This document shows, piece after piece, positions 31,817-41,428 of a DNA stretch of 64,000 bases (position 1 is its first letter; each line of letters begins with the position of its first letter). The stretch is from positions 124,001 through 188,000 of the forward strand of contig NZ_DAMBYD010000001.1 in NCBI RefSeq assembly GCF_032051575.1, written 5' to 3'. Below the pieces are notes generated by a model. That model was not told where the DNA came from. It did no database searches and was given only the letters and a program-made list of their open reading frames with translations. Position numbers and translations under genes: made by a program. This DNA comes from Aminipila sp032051575 (GTDB lineage: Bacteria > Bacillota > Clostridia > Peptostreptococcales > Anaerovoracaceae).

Positions 31817-34800
31817 ATGATTATACATGAGCAAAATGGAAGAAAAGTATATTCAGATGGAAACGAAACAGAACTAAGAATGTTAGAGATTGCAAAGCAA
31901 TATCCAGGAGATAATAGTCAAGAGTTCATATCAGACAATAGTTGTTATACAATTAATAATACTTTTTCTAAAGTAAGGGAAAATATACTAAATTGGTATC
32001 CCTTTAAAGAAAATGCATCTATATGTGAAGTAGGAGCAGGCATGGGGGCTATAACTGGTTTACTATGCGATAAAGCTAAAAAAGTTACTGCAATAGAGAT
32101 GAATGCGCTCCGTGCAGAGATTATAAAAAAAAGGAATGCTGATAAAACAAACTTAACGGTTATTAGTGAAGACATCAATTATTTTGAAACAGAAGAAAAA
32201 TATGATTATGTTATATTTATTGGGGTTTTAGAATATGCTGGGATTTTTTTGACGGAGGACAACCCGTATGAAAAATTTATTATAAATGTTTCTAAATTGT
32301 TAAAGGAAGATGGTATACTTCTTTTTGCTATTGAAAACAGATTTGGCATTAAATATTTTAGCGGTGCATCAGAAGATCATCTTCAAAATCCTTTTGTTGG
32401 GATTGAAGGATATAAGGAAAAAAATACAGCTAAAACTTTTTCTAAAGCAGAACTTATTGAGATGCTAAATAATTGTGGGCTTTCTTATAATAGATTTTAT
32501 TATGTTCTTCCAGATTATAAATTCCCCAATATAATAGCAACAGATAATTATATTCCATCGTATAATGAATTACAGAAAGTTCCTTTTACATATGGAAAAA
32601 ATAGTGTCTTATTATTTAATGAAAAAGATGCTTATAAAGATATTATTAAGAATGAAACTTTTGGTTTTTTTGCAAATTCATTTTTAGTTGAAACATCAAA
32701 AACTGAGCTTGAAAGAGACTTTGTGGTTTTTGTGTCAGCTAGAGGTGAGTGTAAAAAAGACTATAAAATAGTAACGACAATAGATACAGAAGGAACTGTA
32801 AGAAAAATCCCAACAACAAAGGAAGCTGAAAAGCATATACAACAGATATTGGATAACACTACCAATCTGAAAAAAAGAGGGATAAATGTTCTAGAATATA
32901 ATTTAAATGATAACATACTCTGCACTCCATTTTATAATGGTAAGAAAGCTGATAAAGTTTTTGAGGAATCAATCAAAACAAATGACTTTAAGACAATTTG
33001 CCTGCTTGTTGATAGCCTAAGAAAAAGTATATTTAAAAGTTCAGATATATCAAAATCAGATTATAATATTTTGGAAGAGTCAGGGCTGTATCAAAAACAG
33101 TACAATTATGGCACAATATTAGAAAAAGGATATATTGATATGACCTTTTATAATGCTTTTTTTGAAAACGGAGAACTTACTTTTTATGATCAAGAGTGGT
33201 GTTTTGATAAGATCCCAGCAAACTTTATTCTTTATTATGCTATAAAGTGCACATATAATCGCATTAGTGAAGTTAAGTACATAAGCTTAGAAAATATCTT
33301 GAATTATGCAGGAATAGGAGATGAAGCTGCTGTTTATGATAAATTGGAGGAATATCTTTGGGCTACAGTTTTGTATAGGCAGGGGGATATATATGGTGAA
33401 GATGGCTATTGCAATGTATATAATTCCTCATATACATTGAAAAATATTTTACAAGAATATAAGGACATTGCTAACTCTTTACATGAAAAACTTAAGCATA
33501 ATGAGAATTTGATAAATAAATTAAATGTTCTGATTAAAGAACAAGAAAAGCACATTAATGAAAATAATCAGCAAATTGAAGCGGGTAAAGCATTATTATA
33601 TAATAAAGAGAGCCATATTGAATTATTATTGGAATCGGAGCGAGAGTTTGAACGTTTTAAACAGTCGAGATCTTGGAGATATATGTCGTACATATGGAAG
33701 ATAAATGGCCTGCTCATTCCTCGTGGAAGCAAAAGAAGATTGGTAGCTAAGATAATGCTTAAATTTGTTAAACATCCTCCTTTTTTTTTAAAGAAGATAT
33801 CTCCTACTAGAATAAAAAAATTATTTTATTATTTAAGACGCGAAGGTGCAGAGGGTGTATCAAAAAGATTAGAAGACTGTTTATCAGTACCATCGGAAAT
33901 GAAAATGAATATTACCTTAGAAGCAGTTGCAAATCATAAGAGCTTTGAAGAATATGAAAAGTTATATGTAAATGAGTGTGATAATCCTCAAGTTTCAATA
34001 GTAGTACCTGTATATAATCAATTTGATTACACGTATAATTGCATTAAATCTATAATTAATTGTACAGAAAAAGTTACATATGAAATTATAGTTGCAGATG
34101 ATTGCTCTGATGACATGACTACAAGAATAGAAGAGATTATATTTGGAATTAATGTTATTAACAATGAAACAAATTTACAATTTTTAAAAAATTGTAACAA
34201 TGCATCAAAATATGCAAAAGGGGAATATATAATATTTTTGAATAATGATACTCAAGTACAACAAAATTGGTTAAAACCTTTGGTTGAGTTAATTGAAAGT
34301 GATAAAACTATTGGCTTGGTTGGCTCAAAACTCATATATCCCGATGGAAGACTTCAGGAAGCTGGCGGAATATTTTGGAAAGATGGATCTGCCTGGAATT
34401 ATGGAAATGGATCGAATCCAAATGAGCCTGAATTTAATTATGTAAAGGAAGTTGACTATATCTCTGGAGCTTCAATTATGTTATCTAAAAGACTTTGGGA
34501 TGAAATAGGTGGATTTGATGAGAGATTTGCCCCAGCATATTGTGAAGATAGTGATTTAGCCTTTGAAGTGACAAAAAGACGATATAAAGTAGTATATCAA
34601 CCTAAATCAGTTGTTGTTCATTTTGAGGGAATCTCCAATGGCACTGATATTAGTCAAGGGCAAAAAGCATATCAGATTATAAACCAGAAAAAGTTCTATG
34701 AAAAGTGGAGAGATATATTAGAGTGCGAACATTCTGAAAATGGAGAACATGTTTTTCTAGCAAGAGATTGTAGTTTTACAAAAAAAACTGTACTAGTTGT

Positions 34801-35881
34801 TGATCATTATATTCCTACATTTGACAAAGATGCAGGGAGTAGAACTGTATATCAATATATTAAACTATTGTGTAGCATGGGATACAATGTAAAACTAATT
34901 GGAGATAATTTTTACAAAAATGAGCCTTATGCTAGTTCTTTTGAAAAAATGGGTGTTGAAATATTATATGGACCATACTATGCTAGTCATTGGAAAGATT
35001 GGATAAAAGAAAACAAAAAGTATATTGATTTTATATTTTTAAATAGACCTCATATTTCAATTAAGTATATTGATTTTGTAAAAGAGCATACGAATGCAAA
35101 AATTATTTATTACGGACATGATTTACACTTTTTACGAATCTCAAGAGAATATGAAATTACAAAAGAAGAGAGACTACTAAAAGAGAAACAAAAATGGAGA
35201 AAAATGGAACTTGATATTATGGCAAAATCAGATGTTGTCTTTACCCTAAGTACTGATGAACAAGCAATAATTAATAAGGAATTAGGAGAAGTGAAAGCTG
35301 TAATTAGTCCTATATTCTATTACAACGAAAAAGTACTAAAGGAGGAAATTGTACTAAAAAAGAGAGAACATATTATCTTTGTAGGAGGATTTTCACATAG
35401 ACCAAATGAAGATGGCGTTTTATGGTTTGTTGAAAAAATTTGGCCAATAATTAATAAACAGCTACCAAATACTAAGTTTACAATAATTGGATCAAATCCT
35501 TCACAAAAAATTAATGATTTACAAAATGATAAAATAAAAGTTACGGGTTATATTTCAGATGAGGAATTAGATCAATATTATAAACAAGCGCGTATTTGTG
35601 TTATCCCATTAAGGTATGGAGCGGGAGTAAAGGGCAAAACAATTGAGGCAATGCAGCAAGGAGTCTCAATTGTATCTACAAGTATAGGGACAGAAGGCTT
35701 AGTTGATATTGAAAAATACATCAAACCGATAGATGAACCTGAATTGTTTGCGTTAGAAGTAATTAAAATATATAATAATGAAAAATTATTAGAAAAGAAT
35801 GCTGCTAAATATTTAGAATATATTAGAATGCATTTTTCTGATGAAGTAGCTAAAAAATTATTTAAAAAAGTTTTTTCTTAG
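31817..35881 (+). CDS. Giant multifunctional methyltransferase/kinase-like/GT2/GT4 protein (WsaE/WbdD-like)
   Basis: 1354 residues. Residues ~50-190: class I SAM-dependent methyltransferase (C-E-V-G-A-G-M-G-A-I-T-G at 70-81). Residues ~340-520: a region resembling the small-molecule-kinase fold of WbdD, with F-F-E-N-G-E-L-T-F-Y-D-Q-E-W near 450-465. Residues ~550-620: charged coiled coil rich in E, K, N, Q. Residues ~720-960: GT2 domain (V-V-P-V-Y-N-Q, A-D-D-C-S-D-D, L-N-N-D-T-Q, F-A-P-A-Y-C-E-D-S-D-L). Residues ~988-1354: GT4 domain ending in the G-K-T-I-E-A-M-Q-Q-G region. Methyltransferase plus glycosyltransferase fusion next to Wzm/Wzt recalls WsaE of Geobacillus S-layer loci; the kinase-like and coiled-coil parts recall the chain-length ruler WbdD. 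It probably extends, caps and measures the glycan at the membrane. The kinase-like assignment is the least certain. Confidence 0.85.
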   Translation: MIIHEQNGRKVYSDGNETELRMLEIAKQYPGDNSQEFISDNSCYTINNTFSKVRENILNWYPFKENASICEVGAGMGAITGLLCDKAKKVTAIEMNALRAEIIKKRNADKTNLTVISEDINYFETEEKYDYVIFIGVLEYAGIFLTEDNPYEKFIINVSKLLKEDGILLFAIENRFGIKYFSGASEDHLQNPFVGIEGYKEKNTAKTFSKAELIEMLNNCGLSYNRFYYVLPDYKFPNIIATDNYIPSYNELQKVPFTYGKNSVLLFNEKDAYKDIIKNETFGFFANSFLVETSKTELERDFVVFVSARGECKKDYKIVTTIDTEGTVRKIPTTKEAEKHIQQILDNTTNLKKRGINVLEYNLNDNILCTPFYNGKKADKVFEESIKTNDFKTICLLVDSLRKSIFKSSDISKSDYNILEESGLYQKQYNYGTILEKGYIDMTFYNAFFENGELTFYDQEWCFDKIPANFILYYAIKCTYNRISEVKYISLENILNYAGIGDEAAVYDKLEEYLWATVLYRQGDIYGEDGYCNVYNSSYTLKNILQEYKDIANSLHEKLKHNENLINKLNVLIKEQEKHINENNQQIEAGKALLYNKESHIELLLESEREFERFKQSRSWRYMSYIWKINGLLIPRGSKRRLVAKIMLKFVKHPPFFLKKISPTRIKKLFYYLRREGAEGVSKRLEDCLSVPSEMKMNITLEAVANHKSFEEYEKLYVNECDNPQVSIVVPVYNQFDYTYNCIKSIINCTEKVTYEIIVADDCSDDMTTRIEEIIFGINVINNETNLQFLKNCNNASKYAKGEYIIFLNNDTQVQQNWLKPLVELIESDKTIGLVGSKLIYPDGRLQEAGGIFWKDGSAWNYGNGSNPNEPEFNYVKEVDYISGASIMLSKRLWDEIGGFDERFAPAYCEDSDLAFEVTKRRYKVVYQPKSVVVHFEGISNGTDISQGQKAYQIINQKKFYEKWRDILECEHSENGEHVFLARDCSFTKKTVLVVDHYIPTFDKDAGSRTVYQYIKLLCSMGYNVKLIGDNFYKNEPYASSFEKMGVEILYGPYYASHWKDWIKENKKYIDFIFLNRPHISIKYIDFVKEHTNAKIIYYGHDLHFLRISREYEITKEERLLKEKQKWRKMELDIMAKSDVVFTLSTDEQAIINKELGEVKAVISPIFYYNEKVLKEEIVLKKREHIIFVGGFSHRPNEDGVLWFVEKIWPIINKQLPNTKFTIIGSNPSQKINDLQNDKIKVTGYISDEELDQYYKQARICVIPLRYGAGVKGKTIEAMQQGVSIVSTSIGTEGLVDIEKYIKPIDEPELFALEVIKIYNNEKLLEKNAAKYLEYIRMHFSDEVAKKLFKKVFS

Positions 35882-35895
35882 AAAGGAATTATAAA

Positions 35896-36858
35896 ATGAC
35901 GCAAGTTTTAATAACAGGTGCAGGAGGAATGGTAGGTTCACATATGGTTGACTATTATGCAAAGTCTAAGTCAATTATAGGAACTTATTTTAAACCAACC
36001 ACTGATATTAGTGAAATTGAAGGTAAAGCCGATTTAATTGAATGTGATATCAGATATTTTACTGGGATTTATGATATTATTAGACTACATAGACCGTTAG
36101 AAATTTTTCATTTAGCAGCTCAGAGTTATCCATCTGTTTCTTGGGAAAGACCTCAAGAAACAATGGAAATAAATGCAACGGGTACAATTAATTTATTTGA
36201 AGCGATAAAAAGAGTTAAACAGGAGGACATGTCTTACGACCCAATAGTAATTATTGCCTGTTCAAGTGCTGAATATGGCGATTCTCTAAATAATTGTGTG
36301 GGGAAAGCAAATGAACAATTGGAACTTTTACCTTTACATCCTTATGGAGTAAGTAAAGTTTGCCAGGATCTGTTGTCATATCAATATTTTGTTAACTTTG
36401 GTATAAAAGCAATACGAGCAAGAATATTTAATACAACAGGGCCAAGAAAAACAAATGATGTATGTTCCGACTTTACAAAACGTATTGTATTGATGGAGAA
36501 AAATAAGAATACTAATAACATTTTAAAAGTAGGTAATTTACAATCCTATAGGGCCATTGCGGATGTGAGGGATTTAGTAAATGCATTAGTTTTGCTTTCT
36601 GAAAAAGGACGGGCAGGAGAGGTTTATAATATTAGCGGCAGTAAAGCTTATAAAACTGAACAAATTGTTGATATAATTAGAGTTAAAACAGAAATTAATT
36701 TTGAAATTGAGGTTGATCAGAAGTTACTTAGACCTACAGATGAAAAAATAATATTTGGGGATTCTCAGAAATTAATTAAGCAAACTGGTTGGCAACAAAA
36801 ATACGATTTAGAAACAACCATAGAAGACATGCTTAATTATTGGAGAAAAAAATTGTAA
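35896..36858 (+). CDS. NAD(P)-dependent sugar reductase/dehydratase (SDR, RMD/GMD-like)
   Basis: 320 residues of the extended SDR family: G-A-G-G-M-V-G-S-H-M, H-L-A-A-Q-S-Y-P-S-V-S-W (as in GDP-mannose enzymes), S-S-A-E-Y-G-D, Y-G-V-S-K (Tyr-x3-Lys) and R-I-F-N-T-T-G-P-R-K. It resembles GDP-4-keto-6-deoxymannose reductase (RMD) and related GDP-6-deoxy-heptose enzymes. In front of hddA it could act on GDP-heptose or its 4-keto-6-deoxy derivative. A true reductase would need a GMD-type dehydratase, which I do not see in the window. Confidence 0.78.
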   Translation: MTQVLITGAGGMVGSHMVDYYAKSKSIIGTYFKPTTDISEIEGKADLIECDIRYFTGIYDIIRLHRPLEIFHLAAQSYPSVSWERPQETMEINATGTINLFEAIKRVKQEDMSYDPIVIIACSSAEYGDSLNNCVGKANEQLELLPLHPYGVSKVCQDLLSYQYFVNFGIKAIRARIFNTTGPRKTNDVCSDFTKRIVLMEKNKNTNNILKVGNLQSYRAIADVRDLVNALVLLSEKGRAGEVYNISGSKAYKTEQIVDIIRVKTEINFEIEVDQKLLRPTDEKIIFGDSQKLIKQTGWQQKYDLETTIEDMLNYWRKKL

Positions 36859-36873
36859 AGGAAATGTAAACTT

Positions 36874-37908
36874 ATGATAATACGTTCCAAAGCACCATTA
36901 AGAATTGGATTGGCTGGGGGTGGAACTGATGTTTCGCCTTATTGTGATGAATTTGGTGGAGTTGTATTAAATGCTACAATTGATATGTATGCATATTGCA
37001 CTATTGAACCGTCTGATGATTGCAAAATACAATTTTTTGCAGCAGACAGGAATGAAAGCTTTGAATGTGACAGCACATCATATATTCCCCTAGAAGGTAA
37101 TTTGTTATTACATAAAGGAGTATATAATAAAATTATAAAAAAATATAGTAATGAGAAGCCCTTATCATTTAAATTGACCACATACTCTGATGCTATAGCA
37201 GGTAGTGGATTAGGCTCATCTTCTACTATGGTAGTGGCAATAATTAAAGCCTTTATGGAATGGTTAAATTTGCCGCTAGGAGAGTATGATATTGCTAGGT
37301 TAGCATATGAAATTGAACGTGAAGATATTGGGCTATCAGGTGGAAAACAAGACCAATATGCAGCCACATTTGGAGGATTTAATTTTATTGAGTTTATGCA
37401 AGATAGCCGTGTGATTGTAAACCCTCTAAGAATAAAAAATTGGATTAAGAATGAACTTGAAAGCTCACTTATTCTTTATTATACGGGAACTTCTAGGGAT
37501 AGCGCTATAATTATAGATGAACAAATTAAAAATACAAAAGCTAAGGACGATAAATCTTTAGAGGGTATGCATGAACTTAAAGAATCTGCATTTAAGATGA
37601 AAGAGAGTATTTTGAAAGGCGATTTTGAAACATTTATACTATGTTTAAAAGATGGATGGGAAGCAAAGAAGAAAACTTCTAGTGTTATTACAAACCCACA
37701 GATAGACAAAATGTATAATTATATAATGGAGAATGGAGCCAAAGCAGCTAAAATAAGTGGAGCTGGTGGAGGGGGATTCATGATGATTATTTGTGACCCA
37801 ACCAAGCGATTTCAATTAGTTCAAAAACTTAAAAATACAGAAGGAAGCGTTATTCTAACTAGTTTTACCGAAAAGGGTACTCAAGCATGGACTTTATATG
37901 ATAAATAG
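36874..37908 (+). CDS. hddA: D-glycero-D-manno-heptose 7-phosphate 1-kinase (GHMP family)
   Basis: 344 residues. GHMP motifs: R-I-G-L-A-G-G-G-T-D-V-S-P-Y (motif 1), G-S-G-L-G-S-S-S-T-M (motif 2, phosphate loop) and K-I-S-G-A-G-G-G-G-F-M-M (motif 3). This is the HddA form, which makes D-glycero-D-manno-heptose 1,7-bisphosphate in the GDP-heptose route, used for S-layer glycans and capsules in contrast to the ADP-heptose route of LPS. gmhA, hddC and gmhB follow immediately, confirming the pathway. Confidence 0.92.
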   Translation: MIIRSKAPLRIGLAGGGTDVSPYCDEFGGVVLNATIDMYAYCTIEPSDDCKIQFFAADRNESFECDSTSYIPLEGNLLLHKGVYNKIIKKYSNEKPLSFKLTTYSDAIAGSGLGSSSTMVVAIIKAFMEWLNLPLGEYDIARLAYEIEREDIGLSGGKQDQYAATFGGFNFIEFMQDSRVIVNPLRIKNWIKNELESSLILYYTGTSRDSAIIIDEQIKNTKAKDDKSLEGMHELKESAFKMKESILKGDFETFILCLKDGWEAKKKTSSVITNPQIDKMYNYIMENGAKAAKISGAGGGGFMMIICDPTKRFQLVQKLKNTEGSVILTSFTEKGTQAWTLYDK

Positions 37909-37922
37909 AGGTTAAATTGTAT

Positions 37923-38570
37923 ATGAAACAAGACAGTAAATTGATTATTGATAGTTTAGTAAATAGGTTTCCTGAATTGGAAATATGCATTTCAGATATT
38001 AGCAAGACAATAGAGATAATTTTGAAAACTATCCAAGAAGGCAAAAAAATTTTGATTTGTGGAAATGGTGGAAGTGCTTCAGATTCCTTGCATATTGTGG
38101 GTGAACTGATGAAATCTTTTACCAAAGAACGAAAATTGTCAGATAAGAAAATAGAAAAAATAAAAAAAGATTTTCCTTTGGATGCGGAGTATTTAATTAG
38201 TAATTTACAAGAAGCAATTCCTGCAATTTCGCTTGTAGGGGAAACTGCACTAATTACGGCTTATTCTAATGATCAAACATCAGATTTAGTTTTTGCTCAA
38301 CAAATTTGGGGACTAGGAAATAAAGGAGATTTATTGTGGGCTATTTCGACATCAGGCAATTCTCAAAATATATTATATGCTTGCAAGGTTGCTAAAATAA
38401 AGGAAATGAAGGTTATTGGCTTAACAGGAAAAACAGGGACAAATTTGAGACAACTTTCAGATGCAACTATTTTTGCACCAAGCGATGTAACTTATAAAAT
38501 TCAGGAATATCATTTGCCGATATATCATGCTATTTGTTTAGTTCTTGAAAATGAAGTTTATGGAGATTAA
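37923..38570 (+). CDS. gmhA: Phosphoheptose isomerase
   Basis: 215 residues from ATG 37923 (AGAGG upstream; a TTG two codons earlier is possible). It contains a SIS domain with I-C-G-N-G-G-S-A-S-D-S-L-H, the GmhA substrate loop, then S-N-D-Q, I-S-T-S-G-N-S-Q-N-I and E-Y-H-L-P-I-Y-H-A-I near the end. It converts sedoheptulose 7-phosphate to D-glycero-D-manno-heptose 7-phosphate. Residues ~70-105 form an extra Lys/Glu-rich stretch seen in the longer GmhA variants. Confidence 0.92.
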   Translation: MKQDSKLIIDSLVNRFPELEICISDISKTIEIILKTIQEGKKILICGNGGSASDSLHIVGELMKSFTKERKLSDKKIEKIKKDFPLDAEYLISNLQEAIPAISLVGETALITAYSNDQTSDLVFAQQIWGLGNKGDLLWAISTSGNSQNILYACKVAKIKEMKVIGLTGKTGTNLRQLSDATIFAPSDVTYKIQEYHLPIYHAICLVLENEVYGD

Positions 38571-38574
38571 AAAG

Positions 38575-39264
38575 ATGGAAGCTATTATTTTGGCAGGTGG
38601 ATTTGGGACAAGATTATCTCACATCGTCAGTGATGTTCCCAAGCCTATGGCGCCTGTAGAAAATCAGCCTTTTATAAAATATATTGTAGATGACCTAATC
38701 CAAAAAGGTATTAGTAAAATTGTTTTTGCTGTAGGATATAAAAAATACTGCATTATTGATTTTTTTGGAGGACAGTATAAAAATTGTAAAATAGAATATT
38801 CAGAAGAAGATACCCCTTTATTAACAGGTGGGGCTATAAAAAAAGCGATAAAAAATTGCATAGAGGATTTAGTTTTTATAATTAATGGCGATACATTTTT
38901 TGATGTAAACTTGAATGAGATGATGGATTTTCATAAATTAAAACAATCAGAAGTAACCATTGCATCTAAAGCAATGAAAGATTTTGACCGATATGGAACG
39001 TTGGTATTACAAGAAAATAGAATACTCGAGTTTAAGGAAAAGCAAAAATGCAAAAATGGTATTATAAACGGTGGATATTATTTAATTAATAAAGATTTAC
39101 TCGATAATGTTAATATAGATAAATTCTCTTTTGAAAACGATTATTTAGAGAAAAAAACGAGACAGAACAGAATGTTTGCTTTTTTAAGTGATGGATATTT
39201 TATTGACATCGGCGTGGAAGAAGATTATAAAAAAGCGCAGAAGGATTTTATGAGTTATGAATAA
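38575..39264 (+). CDS. hddC: D-glycero-D-manno-heptose 1-phosphate guanylyltransferase
   Basis: 229 residues from ATG 38575, GGAG upstream, four bases after gmhA. Nucleotidyltransferase motifs: L-A-G-G-F-G-T-R-L, V-P-K-P-M-A-P-V, F-I-I-N-G-D-T-F-F-D and I-D-I-G-V-E-E-D-Y. HddC adds GMP to heptose 1-phosphate to give GDP-D-glycero-D-manno-heptose. Context (hddA, gmhA, gmhB) makes this far more likely than a generic mannose-1-phosphate enzyme. Its 3' end overlaps gmhB by 8 bases. Confidence 0.9.
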   Translation: MEAIILAGGFGTRLSHIVSDVPKPMAPVENQPFIKYIVDDLIQKGISKIVFAVGYKKYCIIDFFGGQYKNCKIEYSEEDTPLLTGGAIKKAIKNCIEDLVFIINGDTFFDVNLNEMMDFHKLKQSEVTIASKAMKDFDRYGTLVLQENRILEFKEKQKCKNGIINGGYYLINKDLLDNVNIDKFSFENDYLEKKTRQNRMFAFLSDGYFIDIGVEEDYKKAQKDFMSYE

Positions 39265-39703
39265 GGCAGTTTTTTTTGATAGGGATGGAACCATTAATGT
39301 TGAGATAAACTATCTACATAGAATAGAAGATTTTAGGTTTATTGATGGAATGTCAGAATTTATAAAAAAGTGGAATGATTGGGGATACAAGGTAATCGTA
39401 GTAACCAATCAAGCAGGAATTGCTAGGGGCTACTACACTGAAGAAGATATGCATAAGCTACATGCTCATATTAATAAGGAGCTCAAAAAAATTGGTGCTC
39501 ATATTGATGCCTTTTATTTCTGCCCACATCATCCAGATTTTACGGGAGAGTGTAATTGTAGGAAACCCAAAACTGGAATGATAGAACAGGCGATTAAAGA
39601 CTTTGATATAGATGTATCACAATCTATATTATTTGGAGATAAAGAATGGGACATAGAAGCAGGGAAAAAAAGTGGAATTTTTGGAGTGCAAGTTAAATCA
39701 TAA
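39257..39703 (+). CDS. gmhB: D,D-heptose 1,7-bisphosphate 7-phosphatase
   Basis: 148 residues, HAD superfamily, histidinol-phosphatase/GmhB type. F-F-D-R-D-G-T (nucleophile Asp and acid/base Asp), V-T-N-Q-A-G-I-A-R-G, C-P-H-H-P-D-F-T-G-E-C-N-C-R-K-P (zinc-binding Cys/His loop) and G-D-K-E-W-D-I-E-A-G. It removes the C7 phosphate to give heptose 1-phosphate for HddC. It is slightly shorter than Escherichia coli GmhB but all catalytic segments are present. Confidence 0.92.
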   Translation: MNKAVFFDRDGTINVEINYLHRIEDFRFIDGMSEFIKKWNDWGYKVIVVTNQAGIARGYYTEEDMHKLHAHINKELKKIGAHIDAFYFCPHHPDFTGECNCRKPKTGMIEQAIKDFDIDVSQSILFGDKEWDIEAGKKSGIFGVQVKS

Positions 39704-39893
39704 AAGTGGCAAAAAGATTTATATTTAGATTTATGTTATGTTTGTATGGTGCTGGGATGCGTCTAGTTTTTTTAAGTACTATTTAGGTTTTGAGGTAAAT
39801 AGTGAACATCATTATTATATGCACAGATATTTTATTTGTGCTATCAAGTATACTTATTGCACATTGAATAAGGAGGATAAAGAAATAGATAAT

Positions 39894-41423
39894 ATGAATA
39901 ATAGTGTGGGAGATAGAAAAAGTGCGTACATATTGGATTACTTTTTGCCCATCATACTAGTGGCGATAACATTTATGTGGTACCAAAACAATAATTGGTC
40001 TGTGCTTATGGGAGATGATTTGATTGCAGTAACGGGATTCAAAAATCTTGGATTTTGGGGGAACCTATTTTGTGCTGATGATATTGCAATGGGAAAAATT
40101 AGGCCGATTCAGAAGGCAATGCTATATGTGGTTTATTACTTTTGTGGAATTGATTATAAAGCATACTACATCGTGTCTAGAATTTTGGTTGCGATAGCCG
40201 CTATTTCTTTTTATCTAGGAAGCAGAAAAATAAATGGAAATAGAATTTTATCGGTAGGCGTGGCTGTTTTGATTGTGACATGCCCGTTTTCTGCGTATGG
40301 AGCTTGGCAATATATAGGTGTTAGTGAGAGCTTTTCATTAATATGTTGTGTTTTATATGGGGTTACAGCATATAAGACAATTTGGTGTGAAGATAATCTG
40401 AAGAATCATATTTTCTTATCCATTATATTTGCTTTGTTAATATTTAACTCTGAACGGTTTATGTACATTTGTGCTGTAACAATTCTGATGATATGTATAA
40501 ATTTTGGTGTTAAGTGGCGCAGAAAAATACTTTATATATTCATCTTAATTTGGCCAATTCTTTTAAGAAGTGTATTGATAAAAGTACTCGGAAGTACGTC
40601 TTTAGGCACTGGGCGCGAAGATATTGGGACATTATTATCTACATTGGTTCCGTATGCCATCAAAGGCTACATAAATATGATTGGTTTTTCAATAGGAGAT
40701 GATTGGCATGGAGGATTTTCTATCGTTCAGTTGTCACCGCTGATTCTGATGATAAGCTCACTACAATTATTTATTTTTATGGGTGTTCTTTTTGATGTTT
40801 GCAGGCTCACTTTTGTAGAAAAACGGAAAAAATACTTGAGTATAATCATGTGGTATTTATTTTCACTCACAAGTTTATTTAGCTATGCGCTTGTAGGAGC
40901 TACGCATGGTGAAGACAGATTTCTCTGGGTACCATATGCATTTTATTTGTTTGCTTTGGTTGATTATGCGACAAAACAATTGGGAGATAAAAAGGAAAAT
41001 AATACAACAGGGAAAAAAAGTTTTAAAAATATTGCATGGAGAGTTTGTACACTAGGTGCTTGCGTAATTATTCTTGTGTCAAACTATTATTATTTTAATT
41101 TAAAAACGCATGTTAATTTTAGATATTCACAGGAAATGGCTGAAACTGCAAAGGAAAGTATTGAATTATTAGAAGGCTTTGAGAATGTAGAAAATATTGC
41201 TTTTGTAAATCCAAACGATTATTCTTGGGTATTTTACGGTAACAGTTTTACGAGTTTTTATATTAGCGAAAGTGCAAATTCTTATCATTACAATTCTGTT
41301 GATGAATTGAATAAAAATAGAGAATTGCTTGGCGATAATACAATAGTTATTTATCCGGACTTATCGCACGATGTACCATATGGCGCAAAGGCATATTGGA
41401 TAAATGATTTTCATGAGGAGTGA
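39894..41423 (+). CDS. Polytopic membrane protein, possible GT-C glycosyltransferase
   Basis: 509 residues from ATG 39894. An AGGAGG at 39871-39876 lies rather far (17 bases) upstream, so the start is uncertain; an in-frame ATG at 39738 would add 52 residues that look non-coding. About ten membrane helices, with L-M-G-D-D-L-I-A-V in the first outside loop, where GT-C enzymes carry an acidic D-D/D-E motif, and a ~100-residue extracytoplasmic C-terminal domain. GtrII-like modifying transferases that decorate exported glycan with a polyprenyl-linked sugar have this form, and a GtrB-like gene lies at 44559. I do not recognise a closer family. Confidence 0.6.
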   Translation: MNNSVGDRKSAYILDYFLPIILVAITFMWYQNNNWSVLMGDDLIAVTGFKNLGFWGNLFCADDIAMGKIRPIQKAMLYVVYYFCGIDYKAYYIVSRILVAIAAISFYLGSRKINGNRILSVGVAVLIVTCPFSAYGAWQYIGVSESFSLICCVLYGVTAYKTIWCEDNLKNHIFLSIIFALLIFNSERFMYICAVTILMICINFGVKWRRKILYIFILIWPILLRSVLIKVLGSTSLGTGREDIGTLLSTLVPYAIKGYINMIGFSIGDDWHGGFSIVQLSPLILMISSLQLFIFMGVLFDVCRLTFVEKRKKYLSIIMWYLFSLTSLFSYALVGATHGEDRFLWVPYAFYLFALVDYATKQLGDKKENNTTGKKSFKNIAWRVCTLGACVIILVSNYYYFNLKTHVNFRYSQEMAETAKESIELLEGFENVENIAFVNPNDYSWVFYGNSFTSFYISESANSYHYNSVDELNKNRELLGDNTIVIYPDLSHDVPYGAKAYWINDFHEE

Positions 41424-41428
41424 ATGTT

